Positions 51,119 through 59,540 of a stretch of 64,000 nucleotides of DNA are shown one piece after another (within the stretch, counting starts at the first letter, position 1; each line of letters begins with the position of its first letter). This DNA is from JAVJUS01 sp040220455. Its GTDB lineage: Bacteria; Pseudomonadota; Alphaproteobacteria; DSM-16000; Inquilinaceae. The DNA lies in NCBI GenBank assembly GCA_040220455.1, contig JAVJUS010000005.1, positions 124,001 through 188,000 on the forward strand, in the 5' to 3' direction. A program made the translations under genes and the position numbers. Below the pieces are notes generated by a model. It did no database searches, had not been told where the DNA came from, and saw nothing but the letters and a program-made list of their open reading frames with translations.

Positions 51119-51802
51119 ATGATGGAATACTCGACATCGGAAAGGTCGGGAATCAACAATAATGCCAAGGAATCGGCCATGCCACCCTGGCTGGATCAGA
51201 GCACAAAACGTCTTTTCGATATTTGTGGATCGATTGCGCTAATTGTCTTCCTCGCGCCCTTGATGGTCGCCATCGCCCTGGTCGTCACGGTGACCGACGG
51301 CGGTCCGCCCGTCTTCATCCATATCCGGATCGGCGCCGGCGGGCGGCCCTTCCCCTGCATCAAGTTCCGCACGATGGCGGTCGACGCGGACCGGCGCCTC
51401 GCCATGCTGCTGCGCAGCAATCCGGACATCCGCGCCGAGTGGGAAGCCAACCGGAAGTTGGAGAGGGACCCCCGCATCACCGCGATCGGTGGTCTTCTCA
51501 GGAAGACCAGCCTCGACGAGCTGCCCCAGCTCTTCAACGTGCTGGCCGGTCACATGAGCCTCGTCGGCCCGCGCCCGATCGTGCGCACCGAGCGGCGGCG
51601 CTACGGCGACCGGCTGCCGCTCTACGAGCGCCACCGCCCCGGCATCACCGGGCTGTGGCAGGTCATGGGGCGCAGCCGCACGAGCTATGACGAGCGCGTC
51701 GACCTGGACGCCTGGTACGCGCGCAACCGGTCACTGGTGCTCGATATCCGGCTGCTGCTGCTGACCGTCCCGGCGGTCGTCCGGGGTCGCGGCGCCTACT
51801 GA
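51119..51802 (+). CDS. ExoY-like undecaprenyl-phosphate sugar-phosphate transferase (priming)
   Basis: Protein of 227 residues, the ExoY/PglC short form without the N-terminal helical domain of WcaJ. One hydrophobic segment (IALIVFLAPLMVAIALVVTV) is followed by the catalytic region: FPCIKFRTM, KTSLDELPQLFNVLAGHMSLVGPRP, and YERHRPGITGLWQV. It transfers a sugar-1-phosphate to undecaprenyl phosphate on the cytoplasmic face, the first committed step. The start is ATG 51119 or the adjacent ATG at 51122. It heads the plus-strand cluster that follows. Confidence 0.93.
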   Translation: MMEYSTSERSGINNNAKESAMPPWLDQSTKRLFDICGSIALIVFLAPLMVAIALVVTVTDGGPPVFIHIRIGAGGRPFPCIKFRTMAVDADRRLAMLLRSNPDIRAEWEANRKLERDPRITAIGGLLRKTSLDELPQLFNVLAGHMSLVGPRPIVRTERRRYGDRLPLYERHRPGITGLWQVMGRSRTSYDERVDLDAWYARNRSLVLDIRLLLLTVPAVVRGRGAY

Positions 51803-51876
51803 CCCGACGGCGGCGACGGAACCTGCCCCCGGCCCGCCATCGTCGCCCGACCGCCCCCCATTCAGTCCCGACGGTC

Positions 51877-53139
51877 ATGCATATCCTGTTCGTCACATCG
51901 CTTTTCGGCGAACGGGCGATCGGCGGCGCGGAGGCCAGCGTCGACCTGATCGCCCGCGCCCATGTCGCGCGCGGCGGCCGGGCCACGGTGCTCAGCCTCG
52001 GCGACCGCGAGCGGCGGTCGAGCCGGGGCGGGCTTGACCATCGCGAGATCCCGCTGGCCAACCGCTATTGGCCCTGGGACAGGCGCCCGCGCTCGGCGGT
52101 CGAGAGGCTCGACTGGCACGCCCGGGACGCCTGGAACCCGGTGATGGCCCATCGCGTCCGCCGCGCCGTCGTCGAGATCCGGCCCGACCTCGTCCAGTTC
52201 CACAATCTCAAGGGCTTTTCCGCCGCCGTCGTGCCGGCGGCGCGGCGCTGCGGCGTGCCGACCGTCCAGGTGTGCCACGACTATTACCCCGCCTGCGCCC
52301 GCTGCGTCATGCAGCGCGGCGAGACGCCCTGCGCCCGACCGTGCCGGGAGTGCCGGATCTTCTCCGCACCGGGCCGCCGCGCCTCGCGCCGCCATGATGC
52401 GGCGATCGGCGTCGGCCGGGAGATGTTCGACCGGCTGCTCGCTGCCGGCTGCTTCGCGGGCGTGCCCCGGCTCGGCGTGATCGCCGACCCGGTCGCCCTG
52501 CCCGATCGAGGCTCCTACGCCGGCGGCCGGCCGGCGGAGGCACCTGGCGCGCCGCTGCGCCTCGGCTTCATGGGCCGGCTGGAGCCGGTCAAGGGCCTCG
52601 AGACCCTGATCGACGCGCTCGCCCGCCTGCCCCGCGGCACAGCGCGTCTGGCCGTCGCCGGCACCGGCGAAGCCGGCTACCTCGACGGCCTGCGCCGGCG
52701 CGCCGAGGGCCTGCCGGTCACGTTCCTGGGCCACCGCCCGGCGGCCGACGTGCTGGACGGCCTCGACCTGATGGTCGTGCCGTCGATCTGGGCCGAGCCC
52801 TTCGGCCGGGTGACCGCCGAGGCGCAGGCCCATGGCGTGCCCGTCGCCGCGAGCGCGATCGGCGGCAGCCTGGACCTGATCGAGCCCGGCCGGACCGGCT
52901 TCCTCTTCCCCCCGGGCGATGCCGACGCGCTCGCAGCGCTCCTCCGGCGCCTGGCCGAGGATCCGGGGGCGCTGGCCGCCGTCGCCGCGCGGGCCCGGGC
53001 CGAGGCGCCGGCGCGCCGGCCCCACGCGACCCTCGACGCCTTCCACGCCCTCTGGCGCGACATCCTCGGCCGGCGCTCCGCCACGGGCGCCGATCGTCGC
53101 CCCGAGGCCGATGCCCTGCCCGAAGGAGCCGGCCGATGA
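51877..53139 (+). CDS. GT4 glycosyltransferase with Cys-rich N-domain
   Basis: GT-B enzyme of 420 residues. The N-domain has FVTSLFGERAIGGAEASVDL and HNLKGFSAAVVP. A Cys cluster follows: CHDYYPACARCVMQ and CARPCRECRIF near residues 130-165, probably structural zinc or disulfides, as in some other EPS GT4 proteins. The C-domain has LGFMGRLEPVKGLETLIDAL and IWAEPFGRVTAEAQAHGVPV. The next GT4 starts on its stop (ATGA overlap), so they are translationally coupled. Confidence 0.9.
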   Translation: MHILFVTSLFGERAIGGAEASVDLIARAHVARGGRATVLSLGDRERRSSRGGLDHREIPLANRYWPWDRRPRSAVERLDWHARDAWNPVMAHRVRRAVVEIRPDLVQFHNLKGFSAAVVPAARRCGVPTVQVCHDYYPACARCVMQRGETPCARPCRECRIFSAPGRRASRRHDAAIGVGREMFDRLLAAGCFAGVPRLGVIADPVALPDRGSYAGGRPAEAPGAPLRLGFMGRLEPVKGLETLIDALARLPRGTARLAVAGTGEAGYLDGLRRRAEGLPVTFLGHRPAADVLDGLDLMVVPSIWAEPFGRVTAEAQAHGVPVAASAIGGSLDLIEPGRTGFLFPPGDADALAALLRRLAEDPGALAAVAARARAEAPARRPHATLDAFHALWRDILGRRSATGADRRPEADALPEGAGR

Positions 53140-54332
53140 AGGTCGTCCTGATCGACCCGTCGCTGTTCACCCTGCCCTACGACCGGGCGCTCGCCGCCGC
53201 GCTCGTCGACCGCGGCCACCGCGTCACCACGGTGGGCCGGCCGCTCGGCGACGGCGAGTCCTGGCCGGAAGCAGCCGGCGACTACCGCGCGCTGTTCTAC
53301 CGCGGCCGCGCCTGCACGGCGGGGCGCGGGGCCCGGCGCAGCCTGGCCAAGGGTCTCGACCACCTGGCGACGCTGGCGCGCCTGCCGGGCCACCTGGCCG
53401 GCCTCGCACCCGACGTCGTCCATTTCCAGTGGGCGCCGCTGCCGGCCGCCGACGCGCTGGCGATCCCGCGCCTGGCGCGGATCGCGCCGGTCGTCCTGAC
53501 GATGCACGACACGGTGCCGTTCAACGGCGACCCGACCGCCCGGCTTCAGGGCCTGGGCGCGCTGGCCGTCTGCCGCCGCGCCGACCGGGTGATCGTCCAT
53601 ACCGAGGAGGGCCGCGCCCGCCTGGCCGACGCCGGCGTCGATCCGGCCAAGCTCGCGCGGATCGGCCACGGCCCGCTGGGCGGCGGGACGCCGGCGCCAG
53701 GCGCCGTGCCGCCGGATCCGGACGGCCCGGTGACGATCCGGTTGCTCGGCAAGCTCAAGCCCTACAAGGGCGCCGACGTGCTGGTCGAGGCGATCGCCCG
53801 GCTGCCGGACGCGCTGAAGGCCCGGGTGCGGGTCGAGATCGCCGGCGAGGCGCACATGGATCCGGCCCCGCTCGAGCGCCGGATCGCCGAACTCGGCCTC
53901 GGGGAGCGAATCCGCGTCGAGCCCGGCTTCCTGGCCGAGGCGGACTTCGACCGGCGCCTGGCCGGGGCCGACATCCTGGCCTTTCCCTATCGCCGGATCG
54001 ACGCCAGCGGCGTGATGGCCGCCTGCATGGCCCATGGCCGGCCGGTCGTGGCGAGCGACCTGGGCAGCTTCGCCGATCTGCTCGAGCCGGTCCGCGACTG
54101 CGCCCTTGTCCCGCCCGGCGATCCCGACGCGCTCGCCGCCGCCCTCGCCCCGCTGATCGCCGACGCCGACCGCCGCGCCGCCCTGGGGGCCGAGGTCGCG
54201 GCGCTGGCCCGCCGGATGGGCGGCTGGGACGACGCCGCCCGCGCGACGGAGGCCTGCTACGCGGCGCTGACCGGAGCCCCCGCCAATGCCGGCGCGGCGC
54301 CCGCCCGCCTTGCCACGGAGGCCCGCCCATGA
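53136..54332 (+). CDS. GT4 glycosyltransferase
   Basis: GT-B enzyme of 398 residues. KVVLIDPSLFTLPYDRALAAAL opens the N-domain; VHFQWAPLPAADALAI and HDTVPFNGD are the acceptor-side loops. The C-domain shows RLLGKLKPYKGADVLVEAIARL and AYRRIDASGVMAACMAHGRPVV-like ASGVMAACMAHG, where the second catalytic Glu region is weakly conserved. Overlaps on both sides (ATGA with the preceding and following genes) place it inside one translation-coupled unit with the GT4 and GT2 neighbours. Confidence 0.88.
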   Translation: MKVVLIDPSLFTLPYDRALAAALVDRGHRVTTVGRPLGDGESWPEAAGDYRALFYRGRACTAGRGARRSLAKGLDHLATLARLPGHLAGLAPDVVHFQWAPLPAADALAIPRLARIAPVVLTMHDTVPFNGDPTARLQGLGALAVCRRADRVIVHTEEGRARLADAGVDPAKLARIGHGPLGGGTPAPGAVPPDPDGPVTIRLLGKLKPYKGADVLVEAIARLPDALKARVRVEIAGEAHMDPAPLERRIAELGLGERIRVEPGFLAEADFDRRLAGADILAFPYRRIDASGVMAACMAHGRPVVASDLGSFADLLEPVRDCALVPPGDPDALAAALAPLIADADRRAALGAEVAALARRMGGWDDAARATEACYAALTGAPANAGAAPARLATEARP

Positions 54333-55483
54333 CGCCCGATATCCTGTTCGCCGCCGGCGCGCTGTTCGCGCTGATGACGCTGCATCCGTTCGCAACCTAT
54401 CCGGCGAGCCTGTGGGTGGCCGCGCGCCTCGCCCCGGCCCGGCCTGCCCACACCCCGGCGCCGAGAGGACGGCGGCCGCGCATCGCGATCTGCTGCTGCG
54501 CCTACAACGAGGCGGCCGTGATCCGTCAGAAGGCGGAGAACCTGCTGGCGCTGAAGGAGCGCTGGCCGGGCGCGCGCCTGCACGTCTACGACGACGGCTC
54601 GGCCGACGCCACGGCCGCCCATCTGGCCGACTACGCCGACCGGATCGACGTGGTCACGGGGCCGGGGCGCATGGGCAAGTCCCACGGCATGAACGTGCTG
54701 GTCGAGCGCGCCGGCGACGCCGACATCCTGGTCTTCACCGACGCCAACGTACATGTCGACGGCGCCGCGCTCGACGCCCTGGTGCGCCACTTCGACGATC
54801 CGTCGGTGGGCTGCGTCAGCGGTCATCTGGTCTACACCAACGCCGGCGACTCCGGCACGGCGGCGACCGGCGGGCTCTACTGGCGCTTCGAGGAGGCATT
54901 GAAGCGCCTGGAATCCCGGGTCGCCTCGACGCTGATGGCCGACGGCTCGCTTTTCGCCCTGCGCCGCGACCTGCACCGGCCGGTGCCGCCGGACCTGATC
55001 GACGACATGGTGCTGTCGCTGGGCGTCTTCGCCGATGGCTGGCGCGTGATCCAGGCCGAGGACGCCGTCGCCTACGAGCGCACCTCGACCGAGGCCGGCG
55101 AGGAGTTCCGGCGCAAGGTCCGCATCGCCTGCCAGGCGGTCAACGCCCATCGCGCGCTGCGCCCGCGTCTCGGCGCCATGGGCGCCTGGCGGCGCTACGT
55201 CTATCTCTCGCACAAGGTGCTGCGCTGGCTGGTCGTCTACAACGCCGCCGCCGCGGCCGCCCTGCTCGCGCTGGCCGCCGGCCTCGCCTGGGGCCCCGTC
55301 GTCCCGCTCGCCGTCGTGGCCGTCGCCACGGCGGCGGCCGGCGCACTCTGGCGGCTCAGGCGGAGCGTGTTCGACAAGGCGAGTGCCATCGCCCTGGCCT
55401 TCCTGGCGGTCGGCGTCGGCGTCGCCCGCTCCTTCGCCGGCGAGCGCTTCGTCACCTGGGACCAGGCGGCGACGGCACGGTGA
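54329..55483 (+). CDS. Membrane-bound GT2 glycosyltransferase
   Basis: Protein of 384 residues. A short N-terminal TM helix precedes the GT-A domain: IAICCCAYNEAAVIRQKAENLL, LHVYDDGSADAT, ILVFTDANVHVDGAAL (the DxD region) and DDMVLSLGVFADGW. EFRRKVRIACQAVNAH corresponds to the Q/RxxRW-like region. Two C-terminal TM helices follow (residues about 295-345). This layout is that of processive or semi-processive GT2 enzymes anchored to the inner membrane, like those that build exopolysaccharides. Confidence 0.9.
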   Translation: MTPDILFAAGALFALMTLHPFATYPASLWVAARLAPARPAHTPAPRGRRPRIAICCCAYNEAAVIRQKAENLLALKERWPGARLHVYDDGSADATAAHLADYADRIDVVTGPGRMGKSHGMNVLVERAGDADILVFTDANVHVDGAALDALVRHFDDPSVGCVSGHLVYTNAGDSGTAATGGLYWRFEEALKRLESRVASTLMADGSLFALRRDLHRPVPPDLIDDMVLSLGVFADGWRVIQAEDAVAYERTSTEAGEEFRRKVRIACQAVNAHRALRPRLGAMGAWRRYVYLSHKVLRWLVVYNAAAAAALLALAAGLAWGPVVPLAVVAVATAAAGALWRLRRSVFDKASAIALAFLAVGVGVARSFAGERFVTWDQAATAR

Positions 55484-55518
55484 CGAGGATGCACGCGCCC
55501 CGCCCCGATACGCGCCGC

Positions 55519-56763
55519 CTAGCCCTGGTCGCCGGCCCGAGCGCCCTCGGACCGGCCGAGCAGGCGCCGGGTCAGCGTGCAGTGCGCGGCGACGTAGTCC
55601 GCGCTGGTCAGTCCGCGTTCGGCGACCTGGCGGCGCGCGGCTTCGGCCTGCCGGCGCCGGCGCTCCGGGTCGGCCAGCAGCACGGCCACCGCCCGGGCCA
55701 GGTCGTCCTGATCGCCCGGCTCGACCCATGTCACGGCCGCGGCGTCGAGATAGGCGTCGAGCCCGCCGGTCGCCGTGGCGATCACCGGCACGCCGGCGGC
55801 CACGGCCTCCAGCAGCACCGTGACGCCGGAGGCGTGACGGTTGGGGCGCAGCGGCAACACCGCGATGTCGGCTGCGGCATAGGCTTCGCGCACCTCCGCG
55901 AGGCTCGCCTTGCGGCAGGTCAGGCGGGGGTCGTCGGGCAATCGGCGAGCCAGCGCCTCCGCCCGCGGAGTCAGGATCTCGGCCTCCACCGCCAGATCGG
56001 GTGCGGCGGCGAGCGCGTCGGCGAAGGTTCGCCAGTCGCGGTCGCGATCATTGCCGATGCCGAGCAGGCGGGCCGGACGCCCCTGCTCCCCGCCATCCAC
56101 CGGGCGAGCCAGCCCGTCGAACAGCGCCGGGTCGATGCCGAACGGGATCATCGCGACATCCGCCCGGCCGAGCGCCCGGCGCGCCACGTCGCGATTGACC
56201 GGGGAGAGCGTGGTCAGCGCCGCCGCCCGCCGCAGGAGCGCGCGATAGGCGGCGCGCCGGAGTCCCGACAGGCGCTCCCAGTGCTCGAACAGCCAGACCG
56301 ACTGGGCGATCACCGGACGGCGCGCCGCGAGCCCGGCGCGCTGCAGCGCCAGGACCGCCAGATGCTCGCGCTCGGTATGGGTCCACACGATGTCCGCGTC
56401 GGCGATGCGCGCCCGGTTGCGCCAGACATGGACGAGGTCCATCCCGGCGGCGCGCAGCAGCGCGCTGCGCAGGACCGAGAGGGCCTTGCCGGTGGGCGGG
56501 TCGACGGAGAAGACCGGCGCGATGCCGTGCTCGCGCGCGCGGTGATAGCCGTAGGGCGTCGCCTCCGCGGTCAGGCCGCGGGCATGGCGCTCGGCCCATC
56601 GCGCGAGACCGGCCGCGTCGCCGCCGACCAGCCCCTGGCTGAAGGGCAGAAGCACGAAGGCCCGGATATCGGCCGTGTCGGTCCGGGTGTGGTCGGTCGT
56701 GGCATGTCGGTCGGGCGTCGGGTGCTCGGGCGTCGCGTGGGGGGCAGCGTCGGCGCCGTGCAT
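55519..56763 (-). CDS. GT4 glycosyltransferase (opposite strand)
   Basis: GT-B enzyme of 414 residues. The first 30 residues are His/Thr/Pro-rich and unlike a fold. The N-domain has RAFVLLPFSQGLVGGDAAGLARW, and HVWRNRARIADADIVWTHTEREH resembles EPS glycosyltransferases of the Gum/PssC kind. The C-domain has IAVLPLRPNRHASGVTVLLEAVAAGVPVIA. GGAGGCGACC is a good ribosome site before ATG 56763. It is inserted antisense within the otherwise plus-strand cluster, with its own promoter region divergent from the polymerase gene. Confidence 0.88.
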   Translation of the reverse strand: MHGADAAPHATPEHPTPDRHATTDHTRTDTADIRAFVLLPFSQGLVGGDAAGLARWAERHARGLTAEATPYGYHRAREHGIAPVFSVDPPTGKALSVLRSALLRAAGMDLVHVWRNRARIADADIVWTHTEREHLAVLALQRAGLAARRPVIAQSVWLFEHWERLSGLRRAAYRALLRRAAALTTLSPVNRDVARRALGRADVAMIPFGIDPALFDGLARPVDGGEQGRPARLLGIGNDRDRDWRTFADALAAAPDLAVEAEILTPRAEALARRLPDDPRLTCRKASLAEVREAYAAADIAVLPLRPNRHASGVTVLLEAVAAGVPVIATATGGLDAYLDAAAVTWVEPGDQDDLARAVAVLLADPERRRRQAEAARRQVAERGLTSADYVAAHCTLTRRLLGRSEGARAGDQG

Positions 56764-56882
56764 GGTCGCCTCCGGGGTTCCGGCGGAGGACCCTACGCGC
56801 CTTCGGCCCGCACGCCGGCACGCGGCGGCGGATGTAGCGCGTCCCGCCCGGATCGGCAAGGGTCGGCGGTGGGGACGACCGC

Positions 56883-58235
56883 ATGACCGCCGCGCAGACC
56901 CTCTTCGCGCCGACGCCCCCGCCACCGGCGCCCGGGGCCGCCCGCGCCGCGCGCCGGCGCGAGGCGCTGCCGCTCGCCGGCCTGCTGGTCGCGATCGTGC
57001 TGGCCAACCGCTTCGGCGTCCAGATCGGCGGCGTGCAGCTCCAGGCCGCCCTGCCGCTGGCCGCGCCCGTTATCGTCTGGGGCGTGTGGAGCGGCGGCCT
57101 GCGCCTCGATCCCGGCCGGCTGGCCGCCTTCGCCGGCGCCGCGGCCGTGCTGACCGGCTGCACGATCGTCAGCGCGGGCGCGATCTCCCTGCCCTCGCTG
57201 GCGCTGGTGCTGGTGCTTTACCTGGTTCTGACGCTGGTGCCGGCGGGCGAGGCCTGGGGCGGGCCGGCTCTGCTGTCGGTCTTCCGCACCCTGATGACGG
57301 CGCTCGCCGCGGCGGGCATCGCCCAATACGTCCTGCAGTTCGCCCTGCCGACCTCGCTGCTGTTCAGCTTCCAGGGGCTGGTGCCGGACGCGATCCTGCG
57401 CGAGGGGACGAACACCGTCATCCCGATCCACTACGGCGCCGACATCGTCAAGAGCAACGGCGTCGTCTTTTCCGAGCCCTCGGCGTTCAGCCAGCACGTC
57501 GCGCTGGCGCTGCTGATCGAGCTGCTGTTCTTCGGCTCGGTCCCGCGCTTGGTGCTCTACGCCGTGGCGCTGGTCGTCGCCTATTCGGGAACGGGCATGG
57601 TCATGGTCGCGGTGTTCGGGCCCTTCGCCGCGCTCGCCGGGCGGCGGGTGAACGTGACTGCGATGGTGGTGCTGGCGATCCCGGCGGCGGTCGTGCTGGG
57701 CGCGCTGATCGACTGGACGGCCCTGCTCGACCGGGTCGACGAGCTGGGCAGCACCCAGTCGAGCGGCTTCGCCCGCTTCCTGTCGCCGTTCTGGATCCTG
57801 CGCGACTTCGTCATCGACCGGCCGATCGTGTTCCTGACCGGGGCGGGCCCGGGTTCGGTCGAGGGCTTCCTGGCCGACACCTGGTACGAATCCCACGACC
57901 CGACCTGGGCCAAGCTGATGATCGAGTACGGCGCCGTCGGCACGGCGGCCTTCGCGGTCTTCTATTTCTACACGACCCTGTCGGGGGTGCGCTCGGCAAT
58001 CCTGTCGCTGGCGGCCGCGCTGCAATACGCGGTGCTGGGCGGCGGGTTCCTGTCGCCCAGCCTGGTGCTGACGATCTGGCTGCTGGTCATCGCGAGCCAG
58101 CGCGCCGCGCCGGCCCGGGACCGGCACCCCCCGCGCCGCCCGGGCGCCGAGCCGCGGCTCGGCCGGACCCCGATCCCGACCTTATTTCCGACATCCGACC
58201 AGGGAGCGGGGGCCGCCCCGCCGATGCGCCCATGA
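56883..58235 (+). CDS. Wzy-like polysaccharide polymerase (O-antigen ligase/polymerase-type membrane protein)
   Basis: Polytopic protein of 450 residues with about ten TM segments. The family's signature is weak, as usual for Wzy, but a long periplasmic loop with HYGADIVKSNGVVFSEPSAFS and a late loop with TGAGPGSVEGFLADTWYESHDPTWAKLMIEYG (GxGxGS and H-D-PTW-A...E-G) are typical of the Wzy_C/EpsG-like superfamily. It joins lipid-linked repeat units on the periplasmic face. The GT neighbours, the pyruvyl transferase that overlaps its end (ATGA) and the Wzx flippase support this. Confidence 0.82.
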   Translation: MTAAQTLFAPTPPPPAPGAARAARRREALPLAGLLVAIVLANRFGVQIGGVQLQAALPLAAPVIVWGVWSGGLRLDPGRLAAFAGAAAVLTGCTIVSAGAISLPSLALVLVLYLVLTLVPAGEAWGGPALLSVFRTLMTALAAAGIAQYVLQFALPTSLLFSFQGLVPDAILREGTNTVIPIHYGADIVKSNGVVFSEPSAFSQHVALALLIELLFFGSVPRLVLYAVALVVAYSGTGMVMVAVFGPFAALAGRRVNVTAMVVLAIPAAVVLGALIDWTALLDRVDELGSTQSSGFARFLSPFWILRDFVIDRPIVFLTGAGPGSVEGFLADTWYESHDPTWAKLMIEYGAVGTAAFAVFYFYTTLSGVRSAILSLAAALQYAVLGGGFLSPSLVLTIWLLVIASQRAAPARDRHPPRRPGAEPRLGRTPIPTLFPTSDQGAGAAPPMRP

Positions 58236-59218
58236 CCGTATCCGCCGAGACCCGAGCCGACGACCCGCGGGCGGCCGCCGAGCCGGTCATGGCCGAGCTG
58301 GACCAGTGGCTCGACGCCATGGCGCCGGTGATCGGCCGGGATCGCCCGGTGGTGCTGGCCGACTACCCGCTGCATCTCAATATCGGCGATCTGGTGCTGT
58401 CGGCCGGAACCGACGCCTGGCTCGAGCGGGCCGGGATCCCCGTCGCCGGACGCTTCACGCCGGGGAATTTCGGCACCGGCGCGCGGCGGGCGATCGCCGA
58501 GGGCGCGACGATCCTGTTCGGCGGCGGCGGCAATCTGGGCGACATCTGGCCCGACTTCCACCGCTTCCACGAGCGGGTGATCGAGGCCTGCCCGGACAGC
58601 CGGATCGTCTTCCTGCCCCAGACCGCCCGGTTCCGGAAGCGGGAGACCCTGGACCGATCCCGGCGGATCTTCGATGCCCATCGCGACCTGCATCTGTTCG
58701 TGCGCGACCGGGAAAGCCTGGAGCTCTGCCGGTCGGCCTTCGCCGCGCCGGCGACGCTCGTTCCCGACATGGCCCATGCCCTGCGCACCGCGCCCCGGAT
58801 GGTCGAGCTCGCCGAGCGCCCGGGCCACGGCACGCTGACGCTGGCCCGCACCGACCACGAGAGCCGGGGTGCGGGGACCGCGCCGGACGGCGCCGTCGAT
58901 TGGCGAGACCTGCTGACCGACGGCGACCGGCGGCGCTATCACGGCTTCCGGGTCTGGCACGCGCTCGACCGGCGCACCGGCAACCGCCTGGACCCCGAGC
59001 CGGTCTGGCGGCGTTTTCGCGACCGGCTGGTCGACCGGATGATCGCGACCTTCGCCGATCACGAGACGATCCACACCGACCGGCTGCACGGGCTGATCAT
59101 CGGCGCGCTGATCGACCGCCGGGTAATCTTCTCCGACACCGCCGACGGCAAACTGTCCGGCTATCACGGGCAATGGCTCTCGGCGATTGCGTCGATCGGG
59201 CGGGAGACCCCGGCGTGA
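58232..59218 (+). CDS. Polysaccharide pyruvyl transferase family protein
   Basis: Protein of 328 residues. The family motifs are LNIGDLVLSAGTDAWLERAG, ATILFGGGGNLGDIWPDFHR and, at the C-terminal end, TIHTDRLHGLIIGALIDR, the D-R-L-H-G signature. These enzymes transfer a pyruvate ketal from phosphoenolpyruvate onto sugars, giving the glycan acidity. It overlaps the polymerase stop by four bases. The cluster has a second family member at 62194, so two sugars or two positions may be pyruvylated. Confidence 0.9.
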   Translation: MTVSAETRADDPRAAAEPVMAELDQWLDAMAPVIGRDRPVVLADYPLHLNIGDLVLSAGTDAWLERAGIPVAGRFTPGNFGTGARRAIAEGATILFGGGGNLGDIWPDFHRFHERVIEACPDSRIVFLPQTARFRKRETLDRSRRIFDAHRDLHLFVRDRESLELCRSAFAAPATLVPDMAHALRTAPRMVELAERPGHGTLTLARTDHESRGAGTAPDGAVDWRDLLTDGDRRRYHGFRVWHALDRRTGNRLDPEPVWRRFRDRLVDRMIATFADHETIHTDRLHGLIIGALIDRRVIFSDTADGKLSGYHGQWLSAIASIGRETPA

Positions 59219-59311
59219 CCGGCGCCATCCACGCCGCGTCCCGTCAAGACGCCGTTTACCGGCGGGGGCCCATGGTGTGCGTGCCTCGTCCCACGCACCC
59301 GGACCCACGCC

Positions 59312-59497
59312 GTGTTCGCTGCCTGCCGACCCCGGACGACCCGCCGGCCGCCGATCGCCGGCGTCATCGCCCTGTCGATGGCGGTGATGCTCGTCCTCGG
59401 CTCGGCCGGCTGGTGTCTCTACGCGGCCAAGCACGCCCTGGGGCTGGACCTGGTGCCGGGCATCGACATGGTGGACGACGCCGCCCACGGATTCTGA
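59312..59497 (+). CDS. Small single-helix membrane protein, hypothetical
   Basis: Open frame of 61 codons starting at GTG 59312. It encodes an Arg/Pro-rich N-terminal stretch, one clear TM helix (VIALSMAVMLVLGSAGWCLYAA) and a short acidic tail, VDDAAHGF. No homology is recognised. It lies in the 322-base gap between the pyruvyl transferase and flippase genes and shares their strand. No strong ribosome site is seen before the GTG, so start and reality are uncertain; the codon-position composition and helix support it modestly. Confidence 0.45.
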   Translation: MFAACRPRTTRRPPIAGVIALSMAVMLVLGSAGWCLYAAKHALGLDLVPGIDMVDDAAHGF

Positions 59498-59540
59498 CCC
59501 CGCCGATCCCGGCCGGCCCGGCCCGCCGGCGGAGGGGCGC

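Noticed and set aside
55484..55518. Possible terminator between the convergent GT2 and GT4 genes
   Set aside because: The 35-base gap has no stem with a T tract on either strand.
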